Source of the DNA: Flavobacteriaceae bacterium
Lineage (GTDB): Bacteria; Bacteroidota; Bacteroidia; Flavobacteriales; Flavobacteriaceae
Assembly: GCA_013043685.1 (NCBI GenBank)
Contig: JABDNT010000046.1
Span: forward strand, 1-64,000
Length of the DNA stretch: 64,000 nucleotides
Direction of reading: 5' to 3'
The position numbers were made by a program, and so were the translations under genes. Under the pieces are notes generated by a model. That model had not been told where the DNA came from, searched no databases, and saw only the letters and a list, made by a program, of their open reading frames with translations. Positions 17,119-24,408 of this stretch are shown in pieces; the first letter of the stretch is position 1; every line of letters starts with the position of its first letter.

Positions 17119-18312
17119 TTATAATTGCTTTTTAACCTCATCTATAGATTCCTTCAATACTTTTTTTAGCTCTTCAAATGTGGTATCAGGATGGTTGTTC
17201 CAGTCTTCCACTGTATTTCCTATCACTCTTCTGTCCTGGTACTTATTCAGGGTGAATCTAACCATTCGGATTGCAGGCCTATTAGGCTCATCTTCGTAGG
17301 AACCAACCACTTCCTCCGATGCTTTTACAAGGGCGCAATATAGACTGTAGCTATTGTTTGCAGAGTCGTCGTCGCATTCTCCGTCGTCGTTTTTATTCCA
17401 TTTAGAAGGGGTCGATAGAAGACCATCTACGCGTTGAAGAATTTCCAGGTCTGCAGCATCAAAAACCAGATAATGCTCACTATTCTCTAACTGTTCACCT
17501 AAATTTTGGTATTTGTTCGAAGCTTTGTACAATGCGACTAATAGTTTGTTGGTGACGTCAAGAATATCCTCGTATTTCCAGCCTGTATTACGATGGTACA
17601 GATACAATTTACTATACGCGCTAGAAAATTTTTCATTTTCAAATAATTGCTCCAAATCACTCTGAAAAGGAACTTTGTCTATTACAGCTGGCCTCCAATT
17701 GAGATTTTCTCTGTATTGATAACTATTTTTATATGCTTCACTTCGTGCATTGAAGTAATCTTTTGATTCATGCGGACCTGGCATAACTTCGCGCAATAAT
17801 TCTACACCAGTTCGAAAATAGGATTCTTCATAGCGGTTAATATCCTTAAGTTTATATCCTACAATTTCTACATAGGCTACAATATTGTTTTTAAGTTCTT
17901 TGGAACTTAAAATGTCTAATCGCCCTGAATTGATCAGGGATTGCGCTGTTCCCAGAACCGGGCTGTAAACTCTACTCCCTGCGCCACCCCACACATAATT
18001 CTCTATGTCATCTGGCAGTTCATCTTTCCAAAATGCACGCAATACCTGTGCGCGTATTCTTGCTTCGCGAAAATCGCGTGCTATTATATTTTCCAATTCA
18101 TACTGCGATTTACTTAAATCCGTAATAAGTTGTTCAATGACGACCTGTTCTGCTTTTTTTCGGTTGCGCTCTTTGTTCCATTCGTTGACTTGTAATGCCA
18201 ATAAAATACCGAACATCACGAGGACAATTTCTCCAATGGCATATTTAAGGTACCTGCCAGTTTTATTTTTACTCATGAGGTCGTATCTAATTCGTCTAAA
18301 AAACTTAATCAT
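17119..18312 (-). CDS. DUF6090 family membrane protein
   Basis: 397 residues. The N-terminus carries the pattern typical of this Bacteroidota family: MIKFFRRIRYDLMSKNKTGR, then a single membrane helix YAIGEIVLVMFGILLALQVN (about residues 25-44) and a basic stretch ENWNKERNRKK-like. The rest is predicted mostly helical and soluble, containing an Asp/Asn-rich acidic patch NKNDDGECDDDSANNS near residue 310. Function unknown. It is often found as a lone gene in many copies in flavobacterial genomes. Here it is the last unit of the cassette-like array. Confidence 0.82.
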   Translation of the reverse strand: MIKFFRRIRYDLMSKNKTGRYLKYAIGEIVLVMFGILLALQVNEWNKERNRKKAEQVVIEQLITDLSKSQYELENIIARDFREARIRAQVLRAFWKDELPDDIENYVWGGAGSRVYSPVLGTAQSLINSGRLDILSSKELKNNIVAYVEIVGYKLKDINRYEESYFRTGVELLREVMPGPHESKDYFNARSEAYKNSYQYRENLNWRPAVIDKVPFQSDLEQLFENEKFSSAYSKLYLYHRNTGWKYEDILDVTNKLLVALYKASNKYQNLGEQLENSEHYLVFDAADLEILQRVDGLLSTPSKWNKNDDGECDDDSANNSYSLYCALVKASEEVVGSYEDEPNRPAIRMVRFTLNKYQDRRVIGNTVEDWNNHPDTTFEELKKVLKESIDEVKKQL

Positions 18313-18327
18313 AATCTAATTTACACT

Positions 18328-18451
18328 TTTAATACGTCCGCAAGCGGCTATCTCGCTCAAATGTCCACAGGACATTCGATTTACTGCTTAAATTAAAGCT
18401 CGATAATCTAAAGAATTTTATCATTGGTTATTGGTTGTGCTTTCGTTATTT
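18328..18451 (-). repeat. attC-like site D, degenerate
   Basis: The conserved end block is present on + as GTTGTGCTTTCGTTATT (18434-18450), overlapping the stop codon of the gene at 18446. No good partner arm with GTT/AAC is found on the other side. Between lie two small hairpins (AATGTCC/GGACATT and CCGCAAGCGG). It appears to be a decayed or partly deleted site. Confidence 0.4.
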
Positions 18452-18949
18452 TTTCATATCGACCAATTTCAATTCTTTATGGTAAGCTTCAATTCTCGAG
18501 TGTGCTGTTCCGTCAACTAATAAAATAACTATCAACATCGCAATTGTTGTAATACTAATTGCTCTCCATGTTGGTGAATTCAGAAATAGAATTAGTAATG
18601 CCGCAACGATAATCAAAACTGGAATCACCTTAAACACGACTGTGTATTCCTTTAAAGTACTTTCAGAACGTTCAATTTCGGACTGATAAAAGGCAAGAGA
18701 ATCAGCCTTAAACGCTTTTTCAAATTGGGTAATCCTAGATTTATTAGTGAAAAACAAACCGAGTCCTATGGTCATAAGTAATAAACCTGCTAACAATGTT
18801 GGAATGATGTATGCTTTTGCTAAACCCGTTTTTCCTAACTGCCAAAATCCAATACTCGCGATTAAAAATAAAATTGCAAAAAAGATGAAGAAGCGTGTTG
18901 AGAAAACTTCGGCTTTCGCCCATTCAGTGGCTATTTTCAATAATTCCAT
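18446..18949 (-). CDS. four-helix membrane protein of unknown function
   Basis: A 167-residue protein with four membrane segments, at about residues 20-38, 47-67, 105-122 and 130-147. A basic/acidic coiled region lies between the second and third (KSRITQFEKAFKADSLAFYQ and on). No recognised domain. The start at 18949 is 19 bases from the attC-like site B, with no room for a normal promoter between; expression may come from read-through or from within the site. It is a typical cassette-type orphan. Function unknown. Confidence 0.75.
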   Translation of the reverse strand: MELLKIATEWAKAEVFSTRFFIFFAILFLIASIGFWQLGKTGLAKAYIIPTLLAGLLLMTIGLGLFFTNKSRITQFEKAFKADSLAFYQSEIERSESTLKEYTVVFKVIPVLIIVAALLILFLNSPTWRAISITTIAMLIVILLVDGTAHSRIEAYHKELKLVDMKK

Positions 18950-18967
18950 AAAGTTCGTTTATAATTA

Positions 18968-19101
18968 CACACAACGGTATTGTATAACGCTTCGTTGCGT
19001 TGTACTCAGATTTAAAGTTACTTAAAATTTGGGCATTTCTCGCTTCAGCGAATCATTCGGATGGAAACTTATCTAGCAATGAGCGTTATACGTTGTTGGC
19101 C
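18968..19101 (-). repeat. attC-like site B, best preserved
   Basis: A nine-base perfect stem GTATAACGC (18982-18990) / GCGTTATAC (19083-19091) is extended outward by imperfect pairing of ACAACGGTATT with GTTGTTGG. On the minus strand it reads GGCCAAC ... GTTGTGT, matching the attC pattern of AAC and GTT core ends with conserved spacing. About 90 bases lie between the arms. Confidence 0.7.
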
Positions 19102-19184
19102 TTTCGTTTTTAATAATTTTTAGATTTTAGAACCCAAAATTTATTTTGATTTCAGAATATCAATTAAATTAGTCCTTTCACTTA

Positions 19185-20258
19185 TTATTTTCTATCTAAC
19201 CCGAATCCTATAAGTGTATTTGTGATTTCCCATATCGGCTCTAAAACAGCTTGGTTACTCAGCAGAGCAACTGTAACACCTTTTTCACGATACGAGATCA
19301 ATAGTGCACTTGTGCCTGATTGCCCTCCAATGCGATGGCAAACCCATCCATGCTTATTATGCTTCCAAATATTCCATCCCAATCCAGCATTTTCATCTAG
19401 TATCTGACCGTCGGATTCAATTGCATCTACCATTTTCTGAATATTTTTATTAGTTATTAACTTCCCACTTCTCCAAGCTTCAAAAAACACAAGAAGGTCA
19501 GTGGCTGTAGAAATTAGGCCTCCAGCAGGATAAATGTTGCTTAAATCATTATCAACATCCAAAATGATGTCATTCCCTTTCTTTTTGTACAGCTTTGCTT
19601 GGTTCAACTTCATTTCAAAGCGATCCTCAATATGTGTGTTATTCATTCCGCCCTTATCTAATATTAATTCCTTTAGATTGGTTGCATACGATTTCCCAGT
19701 TGCAGCTTCAATAACAGCCCCCAGAAGAGTAAATCCGTAGGACGTATATCTATACTTTGTTCCAGGTTGAAATTTTAATTTTCTTGTTTCAAATAATCTA
19801 CTTGCATCTCGCAGATTATCATAATGTGTAAAAGAACGGGATTCTTTCCCCTTATAATGATCGATTCCCGAAGTATGACTTAACAAATGAATTACCTTTA
19901 TAGGTCCTTTCTTATCTATTGGGTAATCAGGTAAATATTCTTGAATTGGACTCTGTAAATCGAGTTTATCTAATTCCACTAACTTTAATACTAGCGCAGT
20001 AGTTAGCACTTTACTTATCGAACCTATGCGGTAGAGTGTCTCGGTACTGGCCTCAACTTGTTTTTCTTTATTTGAGAATCCAACTGCTCCTGACCAAATA
20101 ATTTTACCATCAACCAGAATACCTGCTGATATTGATGGTATGTTGTACTCATTTATTACCTTTTCGAGGTATGCGGTTATTTCATTCTCAGACGACTGAG
20201 CCCAACTAATATTTGAAAGACATATTGAAATTGTTAGTAAAATGAGTTTATATTTCAT
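19185..20258 (-). CDS. serine hydrolase, beta-lactamase/PBP superfamily
   Basis: 357 residues from the ATG at 20258; an upstream in-frame start at 20294 is less likely because the signal peptide MKYKLILLTISICLSNISWAQ follows the later one. The catalytic SxxK is in RIGSISKVLTTALVLKL (about residue 80), the second motif YTSYGF (Tyr, about 175), and the third region HRIGGQSGTS (about 315). Exported, so it acts in the periplasm or outside. Substrates could be D-amino-acid peptides, esters or beta-lactams; this cannot be told. It is a cassette of the array, between sites C and B. Confidence 0.85.
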   Translation of the reverse strand: MKYKLILLTISICLSNISWAQSSENEITAYLEKVINEYNIPSISAGILVDGKIIWSGAVGFSNKEKQVEASTETLYRIGSISKVLTTALVLKLVELDKLDLQSPIQEYLPDYPIDKKGPIKVIHLLSHTSGIDHYKGKESRSFTHYDNLRDASRLFETRKLKFQPGTKYRYTSYGFTLLGAVIEAATGKSYATNLKELILDKGGMNNTHIEDRFEMKLNQAKLYKKKGNDIILDVDNDLSNIYPAGGLISTATDLLVFFEAWRSGKLITNKNIQKMVDAIESDGQILDENAGLGWNIWKHNKHGWVCHRIGGQSGTSALLISYREKGVTVALLSNQAVLEPIWEITNTLIGFGLDRK

Positions 20259-20409
20259 GACACAGTACTGTGGTTTATAAGTAATTATTCTCAATAGAAT
20301 ATAAATTAGTTAGGCGTACATAGGACAATATAGTTACACGATTTATTTGATTTGTTCTCAGGTCATTAATAAACATAAAGATTTAAAACAGAATTTTGAT
20401 TCAAATAAA

Positions 20410-20463
20410 TGCCAACGCTTAGTGTAAAATGCGTTTTCAATGCATTTTACATATTGTTGTAGC
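20410..20463 (-). repeat. attC-like site C, short form
   Basis: The nine-base perfect stem GTAAAATGC (20424-20432) / GCATTTTAC (20442-20450) has a loop of nine bases. The outer parts GCCAACGCTTA and TATTGTTGTAGC pair imperfectly. The stop codon of the gene at 20447 lies inside the site, as is common for cassettes. The site reads CTACAAC ... GTTGGCA on the minus strand. Confidence 0.65.
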
Positions 20464-20935
20464 TAGTTTTCTTCATTTTAAAAATTAATAGTGAAACAAG
20501 ACCATTTACAATTGCTGCAATTAAACATGGTATGAAACTAAAAATCAATATAATTGGCAAGCCAATTAATCCGTCAAACCATCCATGTCCACGAGCTTCT
20601 GCCATTCCAAAGGCTTTTTGCAATACTAATAGAATTTCTTGGCAAACACTCCAGGATACAAGACATGCTAATAATGTAAATAGAAATATTATCAATGACT
20701 TTGATATTGCACTATTATATGATTCGACTCTCTTGTTGGTACCTTTAAGAAAAATGAATTTGTAACCAGTCCAGGTTCCAACTATCATCGTGGGAATTCC
20801 CGTTAAGATTTGGCTTAAATAAGGTGAATTTGGCCCTCCCCATTGGCCAATATTAGCTATTGGTCCTATCAGAGAAGGAATCGAGGAAAGGAGAAGAATT
20901 ATTAAAAATGATATTTTGTTATTCAATGAATTCAT
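20447..20935 (-). CDS. membrane protein of unknown function (cassette gene)
   Basis: A 162-residue protein with four predicted membrane segments (about residues 8-27, 38-60, 80-102 and 125-150) and the pattern GMAEARGHGWFDGLIGLPIILIF in the last third. No recognised domain. The last codons and stop (SYNNM) are encoded within the attC-like site C. Its start is 15 bases from the arm of site E. AT-rich like the other units. Confidence 0.72.
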   Translation of the reverse strand: MNSLNNKISFLIILLLSSIPSLIGPIANIGQWGGPNSPYLSQILTGIPTMIVGTWTGYKFIFLKGTNKRVESYNSAISKSLIIFLFTLLACLVSWSVCQEILLVLQKAFGMAEARGHGWFDGLIGLPIILIFSFIPCLIAAIVNGLVSLLIFKMKKTSYNNM

Positions 20936-20950
20936 GTGCTATTTTTAATT

Positions 20951-21188
20951 AACCACAATGGTCTTGTATATGATTTTGGCGGTCTACGGCCTGCGTAGCC
21001 GAGCTACTTCAGAGTAGGAGGCTGGCGGCTTCACGTTGGCGCGCTGCTACAGCAGAGCGTAGTGTATGCGCGCGAGGGAAGCCCTGGAAAGCCGCTTGAC
21101 GTTTTATCAGTTATTCTAAGGTAATCTTTTTTGTGGGAATTCAAATTCGCTTAACCCACTTAGCCATGAATTATATTCGTTGTTATGC
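20951..21188 (-). repeat. attC-like site E, long GC-rich centre
   Basis: The outer arms CACAATGGTCTTGTATATG (20954-20972) and AATTATATTCGTTGTTATG (21170-21187) pair imperfectly. The end block GTTATGCGTTCGTTTTTT matches those of sites A, B and D. On the right-hand core the expected AAC is CAAT, so one core appears mutated. The centre, about 20980-21110, is strikingly GC-rich for this region and contains several nested inverted repeats around CGGCTT/AAGCCG and GCGCGC. No gene is seen in 20936-21220. Confidence 0.55.
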
Positions 21189-21220
21189 GTTCGTTTTTTA
21201 TCAAATCAGCACTTTATAAT

Positions 21221-21819
21221 TTAAGCTTGCTTTTTTCTATTTGTGTAAGTAAAAATTAAAACCCACCAAATAATTGTTATTGGGCCAAGATCCATCAGGC
21301 CCGCGCTTTTGGGTGGGTTTGGGAAAGCAATGAGGTTTAAAACCAGTAACCCCAACGACGATGCTACACCTACTAATCCGATAATGAACCCAAGCTTCTT
21401 TAATTTTAGAAAGCTTAATGAATAAAACAAAATTCCGAGCGAGTAAAAAATATCAAAAGCAATGTCCATGCCTTTATGAACAGAATTTGTCAATTTAAAT
21501 GTTACGTTTGCGTTATCATTCTCTTTTAATGAGTCGAAAATTTCAGAACCAGCCTGTTGAACCACTAACATTGTAGTTAAGATTGCAAACGCAACAATCA
21601 AAAAATTATATCCAACAGCTTGAACTTCAACAAATTCCTTTTCTGGTCTGTAATTTTTTCCAAACTTGTAACGCCTATAATAGCAATAGGCCCCAATAGA
21701 AACATTGGTATTCGAACAAATTCAACAGGTAGACTAATAATTTCAGTTGCATTGATAACGTAAACTGCTATCAAAAATAATCCTATCAAACTAAGTGCAT
21801 TTTCGAGAATTCTTTTCAT
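21221..21819 (-). pseudogene. frameshifted membrane protein gene (cassette)
   Basis: Two adjacent reading frames, 21819-21598 and 21601-21221, appear to be halves of one gene. The first gives MKRILENALSLIGLFLIAVY and a hydrophobic stretch to MFLLGPIA. The second lacks an ATG but is open well upstream of its TTG, encoding YYRRYKFGKNYRPEKEFVEV before LIVAFAILTTMLVVQQAGSE. A shift near 21675-21685 joins them into a protein of about 190 residues with five or six membrane segments. The C-terminal part VLNLIAFPNPPKSAGLMDLG recalls DUF4386-like proteins, weakly. Two short overlapping genes is the alternative. Confidence 0.55.
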
Positions 21820-22052
21820 TGATTGTCTTTATCTTTCTGTTCTTTAAATAACGCTTCACGAGCATATACATTTCCGTAGTCGCCATCGGCATTGTACTGG
21901 TCACATTTCAGTTCCTTCTTAAAACCCAGCTCGAACAATATCCGTTGGAGGTCCGTCACCAGTTCTTTTTCGATAGAACCTTTCTTCAGCATTCCCGAGA
22001 AATTAGGTTGGGCAAGTGCCGCTTCCAGTATGTTGGAGCATTCAGTGCTCAT
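21816..22052 (-). CDS. truncated peptidoglycan-binding-like protein
   Basis: 78 residues. The pattern MLKKGSIEKELVTDLQRILF, then LGF...ADGDYGNVYAREAL, looks like the front half of the small peptidoglycan-binding-like repeat proteins of Bacteroidota (LQ..L..LG......ADG.YG..T..A). It then ends abruptly in FKEQKDKDNQ. The stop overlaps the next start by four bases. It lies at the edge of the cassette-like array, and the sequence GAAGCGTTATTTAAAG at the point of divergence resembles the core end of the sites. Possibly a resident gene cut by a cassette. Assignment tentative. Confidence 0.5.
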   Translation of the reverse strand: MSTECSNILEAALAQPNFSGMLKKGSIEKELVTDLQRILFELGFKKELKCDQYNADGDYGNVYAREALFKEQKDKDNQ

Positions 22053-22170
22053 ACGTTTTGTTAACTGTACACAAATCCCCTGTAACGTGCTGTTTGTCAG
22101 TTTGCTGTAGGGGAGGATACCATTTAAAGATAGGGAAAAATTGTTGAAAGCTAAAAGTCGGAAGCAGGCA

Positions 22171-22372
22171 TTGTCACTTCGAATGTTTTCTTGAGCGAAA
22201 GCGAGGGAAAATGTATCGAGAAGTGGTTATTAAGTTTTCTAAGTCCTCGATACAATTTGCTTCGCAAATCACTCGAACTGACATAGATCTCGATACGAAT
22301 TTGCTTCGCAAATCACTCGAAAAGTCATGGTTCTCGAAACAATTTTCCTTCGGAAAATCACTCGAACTGACA
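22171..22372. repeat. cluster of REP-like palindromic units
   Basis: Three direct units of about 37 bases with period 43-44 (starting near 22246, 22289 and 22333) follow the plan CTCGATAC, stem, CTCGAACTGACA. The inner stems are ATTTGC-TTC-GCAAAT twice and ATTTTCC-TTC-GGAAAAT once, so both arms changed together. A more degenerate inverted unit lies at 22171-22223. The 320-base gap 22053-22373 holds no gene besides. A diverged pair of the same family is at 5299-5455. Confidence 0.75.
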
Positions 22373-22373
22373 A

Positions 22374-22646
22374 TCACCGTCGCTTTTTCGCAGCAACAGT
22401 ACCACCAATAATAAGAAAACCAATAAGGTAGCCGATCCAGTACCAGGCCCCGGTATTGTTAATGGCATAGATGCCCACATCCATCTTAAAGATCTTTCCT
22501 ATCACAGCGAAGGGCAGGCAGATGCCGTGCCAGACACCGTAGAAAAAGCCGTATACTTTGTCGTTCACACCATCGGGTGCACAAGACGTAACGGCTACAA
22601 GAACAATAAGTAATAGAAAGACCTTAAGAAAATGAGTGGTTTTCAT
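22374..22646 (-). CDS. small lipoprotein/membrane protein
   Basis: 90 residues from the ATG at 22646; the upstream extension to 22703 does not look coding. The N-terminus MKTTHFLKVFLLLIVLVAV runs into a lipobox-like TSC (Cys about residue 22). A region GVNDKVYGFFYGVWHGICLPF follows, then YAINNTGAWYWIGYLIGFLIIGGTV with a second hydrophobic helix and a basic tail KKRR. I recognise it as a recurrent flavobacterial small protein without known function. Divergent from the hydrolase pair. Confidence 0.75.
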   Translation of the reverse strand: MKTTHFLKVFLLLIVLVAVTSCAPDGVNDKVYGFFYGVWHGICLPFAVIGKIFKMDVGIYAINNTGAWYWIGYLIGFLIIGGTVAAKKRR

Positions 22647-22751
22647 AGGTGGTAGTTTCCTGTAAAGATAACCAATACCTTGTTTTAATGGGAGGGGGTG
22701 CAATTGAAAATCGTAACAAAAGTTGCAAAACTAATTTTGTATCTTCGGTTT

Positions 22752-23612
22752 ATGCCTGTCTGGTTACATATACTGATTTGGGTGGCAGTGATCTACATCG
22801 CTATAAGTATAGCCCTGTATTACCTGCAGGATTACTTTCTCTTTAAGCCGGAGAAACTTCCGAAGGATTTCCAGTTCTATTACGAACATCAGAAAGTAGA
22901 GGAGTACAACATTGAAACCCGGGACGGAGCCGTCATCAACGGCTTGCATTTTATGACCGATAATCCCAGGGGAGTGGTGCTTTACCTGAAAGGGAATTCG
23001 AAGAGTATTAAGGGATGGGGAAAGTACGCTGTGGATTTCACTCGACACGGCTTCGATGTGATCATGGTGGACTACCGCGGCTTTGGCAAGAGCATTGGCA
23101 AACGTTCTCAGAAAGCCATCAAGCACGACATCCAGTATATCTATAACAAGATCCGTGAAAGGGTTCCGGAAAAATACATCATTCTATACGGGCGATCCCT
23201 GGGCTGTGGTTTTGCTACCAAACTGGCCTCTATGAATAATCCGCGCATGCTTGTACTGGACGCGCCTTACTATAGTCTCACCAAGGTTACGGGACGTTAT
23301 ATGCCCTTTATGCCCCTTTCGGTGATCCTGAAATACCCTATGCCTACCTATAAATGGCTGAAATATGTGAAATGCCCTATCCGAATTATTCACGGAACCA
23401 ACGACAAGCTTATTCCTTTTAAGAGCAGCGTTAAGTTGTCTAAAATAAACCCGGAACGCACCCGTTTGTACCCGGTTATAGGGGGCGGACATAAAAACCT
23501 GAATAATTTTGAATCCTATCATAAAATGTTGGGAGAGATTATTAATTTTGTGGAACAAAAAATTGATCTCGAAACTACGAGTTTAGGAGTAAAACATTCA
23601 GTTAAAAAATAA
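22752..23612 (+). CDS. membrane-anchored alpha/beta hydrolase (first of pair)
   Basis: 286 residues from the ATG at 22752; an in-frame GTG at 22698 is possible but less likely. An N-terminal membrane helix WLHILIWVAVIYIAISIALYY precedes an alpha/beta hydrolase domain of the BEM46/YqkD-like type. The nucleophile Ser is in YGRSLGCGFA (about residue 150), acid Asp in HGTNDKLIPF (about 220), and His in GGGHKNLNNF (about 246). It lacks the first hydrophobic oxyanion loop differences needed to name a substrate. One base separates it from a paralogue downstream. Confidence 0.85.
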   Translation: MPVWLHILIWVAVIYIAISIALYYLQDYFLFKPEKLPKDFQFYYEHQKVEEYNIETRDGAVINGLHFMTDNPRGVVLYLKGNSKSIKGWGKYAVDFTRHGFDVIMVDYRGFGKSIGKRSQKAIKHDIQYIYNKIRERVPEKYIILYGRSLGCGFATKLASMNNPRMLVLDAPYYSLTKVTGRYMPFMPLSVILKYPMPTYKWLKYVKCPIRIIHGTNDKLIPFKSSVKLSKINPERTRLYPVIGGGHKNLNNFESYHKMLGEIINFVEQKIDLETTSLGVKHSVKK

Positions 23613-23613
23613 T

Positions 23614-24408
23614 ATGCGATTGCTTAAGAAAGTCCTTTTATTCATTGTAGCCACAATTGTTATCGTACTTATGGGAGCGTACTTACTTCAGGAAAAATTC
23701 ATCTTTTTACCCTCCAAACTACCCCAGGAGTATGTGTATGAATTCGATCATGATTTCGAGGAACTCTTCATCGAGACAGAGGATGGAGCCCGATTGAACG
23801 CGCTTCATTTCAAACAGGAGAACCCAAGGGGTATCATTGTGTATTACCATGGGAACGCCGGGGATCTCTCGAGATGGGGAGAGATCACTTCGTATTTCCT
23901 TCAGTATAATTATGAAGTGCTGGTCATGGATTACCGCACCTACGGAAAGAGCACAGGTAAGATCTCGGAGAAAGCACTTTACAGCGATGCCCAGCTTTTT
24001 TACAATAAGGCAAAGGAACTGTTTCCCGAAGGGAAGATCGTCGTGTATGGCCGTTCTATTGGTACGCCAATTGCCGCCTACGTTGCCTCTAAGAATGACC
24101 CTAAGAAACTAATTTTAGAAACACCGTTTTACGATTTCAAGAAACTGGTAAAGGATAAGTTCCCGTTGGTTCCCCTTGGATTATTGAAATACGAATTTCC
24201 CACGGCTCACTTTGCCGATGATGTAAAATGTCGCATCGTTATCATCCACGGAACAGATGACGGGATTATACCTTTTGAAATGGGGATGCAACTATATTCG
24301 GTACTGCCTGAAGAGGAACGGAATTTTATAACGGTGAAGGGTGGAAAGCACAACGACCTGATCACATTTCAGGAATACCGGCTAACGATCTACAAGGAAT
24401 TGCTCTAG
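23614..24408 (+). CDS. membrane-anchored alpha/beta hydrolase (second of pair)
   Basis: 264 residues, clearly paralogous to the preceding protein and in the same domain order: N-terminal helix LLFIVATIVIVLMGAYLL, YHGNAGDLSRWGEI, nucleophile VYGRSIGTPIA (about residue 150), Asp in HGTDDGIIPF, and His in KGGKHNDLITF. The pair probably arose by tandem duplication and is cotranscribed. Its 3' end overlaps the stop codon of the convergent Lys/Glu-rich gene by four bases (CTAG). Substrate unknown; ester or lipid hydrolysis at the inner membrane is possible. Confidence 0.86.
   Translation: MRLLKKVLLFIVATIVIVLMGAYLLQEKFIFLPSKLPQEYVYEFDHDFEELFIETEDGARLNALHFKQENPRGIIVYYHGNAGDLSRWGEITSYFLQYNYEVLVMDYRTYGKSTGKISEKALYSDAQLFYNKAKELFPEGKIVVYGRSIGTPIAAYVASKNDPKKLILETPFYDFKKLVKDKFPLVPLGLLKYEFPTAHFADDVKCRIVIIHGTDDGIIPFEMGMQLYSVLPEEERNFITVKGGKHNDLITFQEYRLTIYKELL

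Larger units (their letters stand above)
16995..21819 (-). mobile_element. integron-like gene-cassette array without visible integrase (CALIN-like)
   Basis: Five minus-strand single-gene units (17119-18312, 18446-18949, 19185-20258, 20447-20935, 21221-21819) alternate with imperfect palindromes at 16995-17061, about 18328-18451, 18968-19101, 20410-20463 and 20951-21188. Each palindrome sits just past a stop codon, in the same orientation, as attC sites do. Four share a terminal block beginning GTT and running into TTCGTT. Genes are small, mostly membrane or hydrolase genes, with no operon spacing. No tyrosine recombinase is present in the window. Element boundaries are inferred; the right edge may include the truncated gene at 21816-22052. 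Confidence 0.65.

Noticed and set aside
16995-21188. Simple rho-independent terminators instead of attC-like sites
   Set aside because: The palindromes are 55-240 bases long, have conserved unpaired features and core ends, and only weak T runs; though site C alone could be a terminator.
17119-22052. Defence island or prophage
   Set aside because: No nuclease, restriction, toxin-antitoxin, capsid or integrase gene is recognisable among the units.
22171-22372. CRISPR array
   Set aside because: The units are palindromic throughout with only 6-8 bases between them, differ from each other, include an inverted copy, and there are no cas genes.
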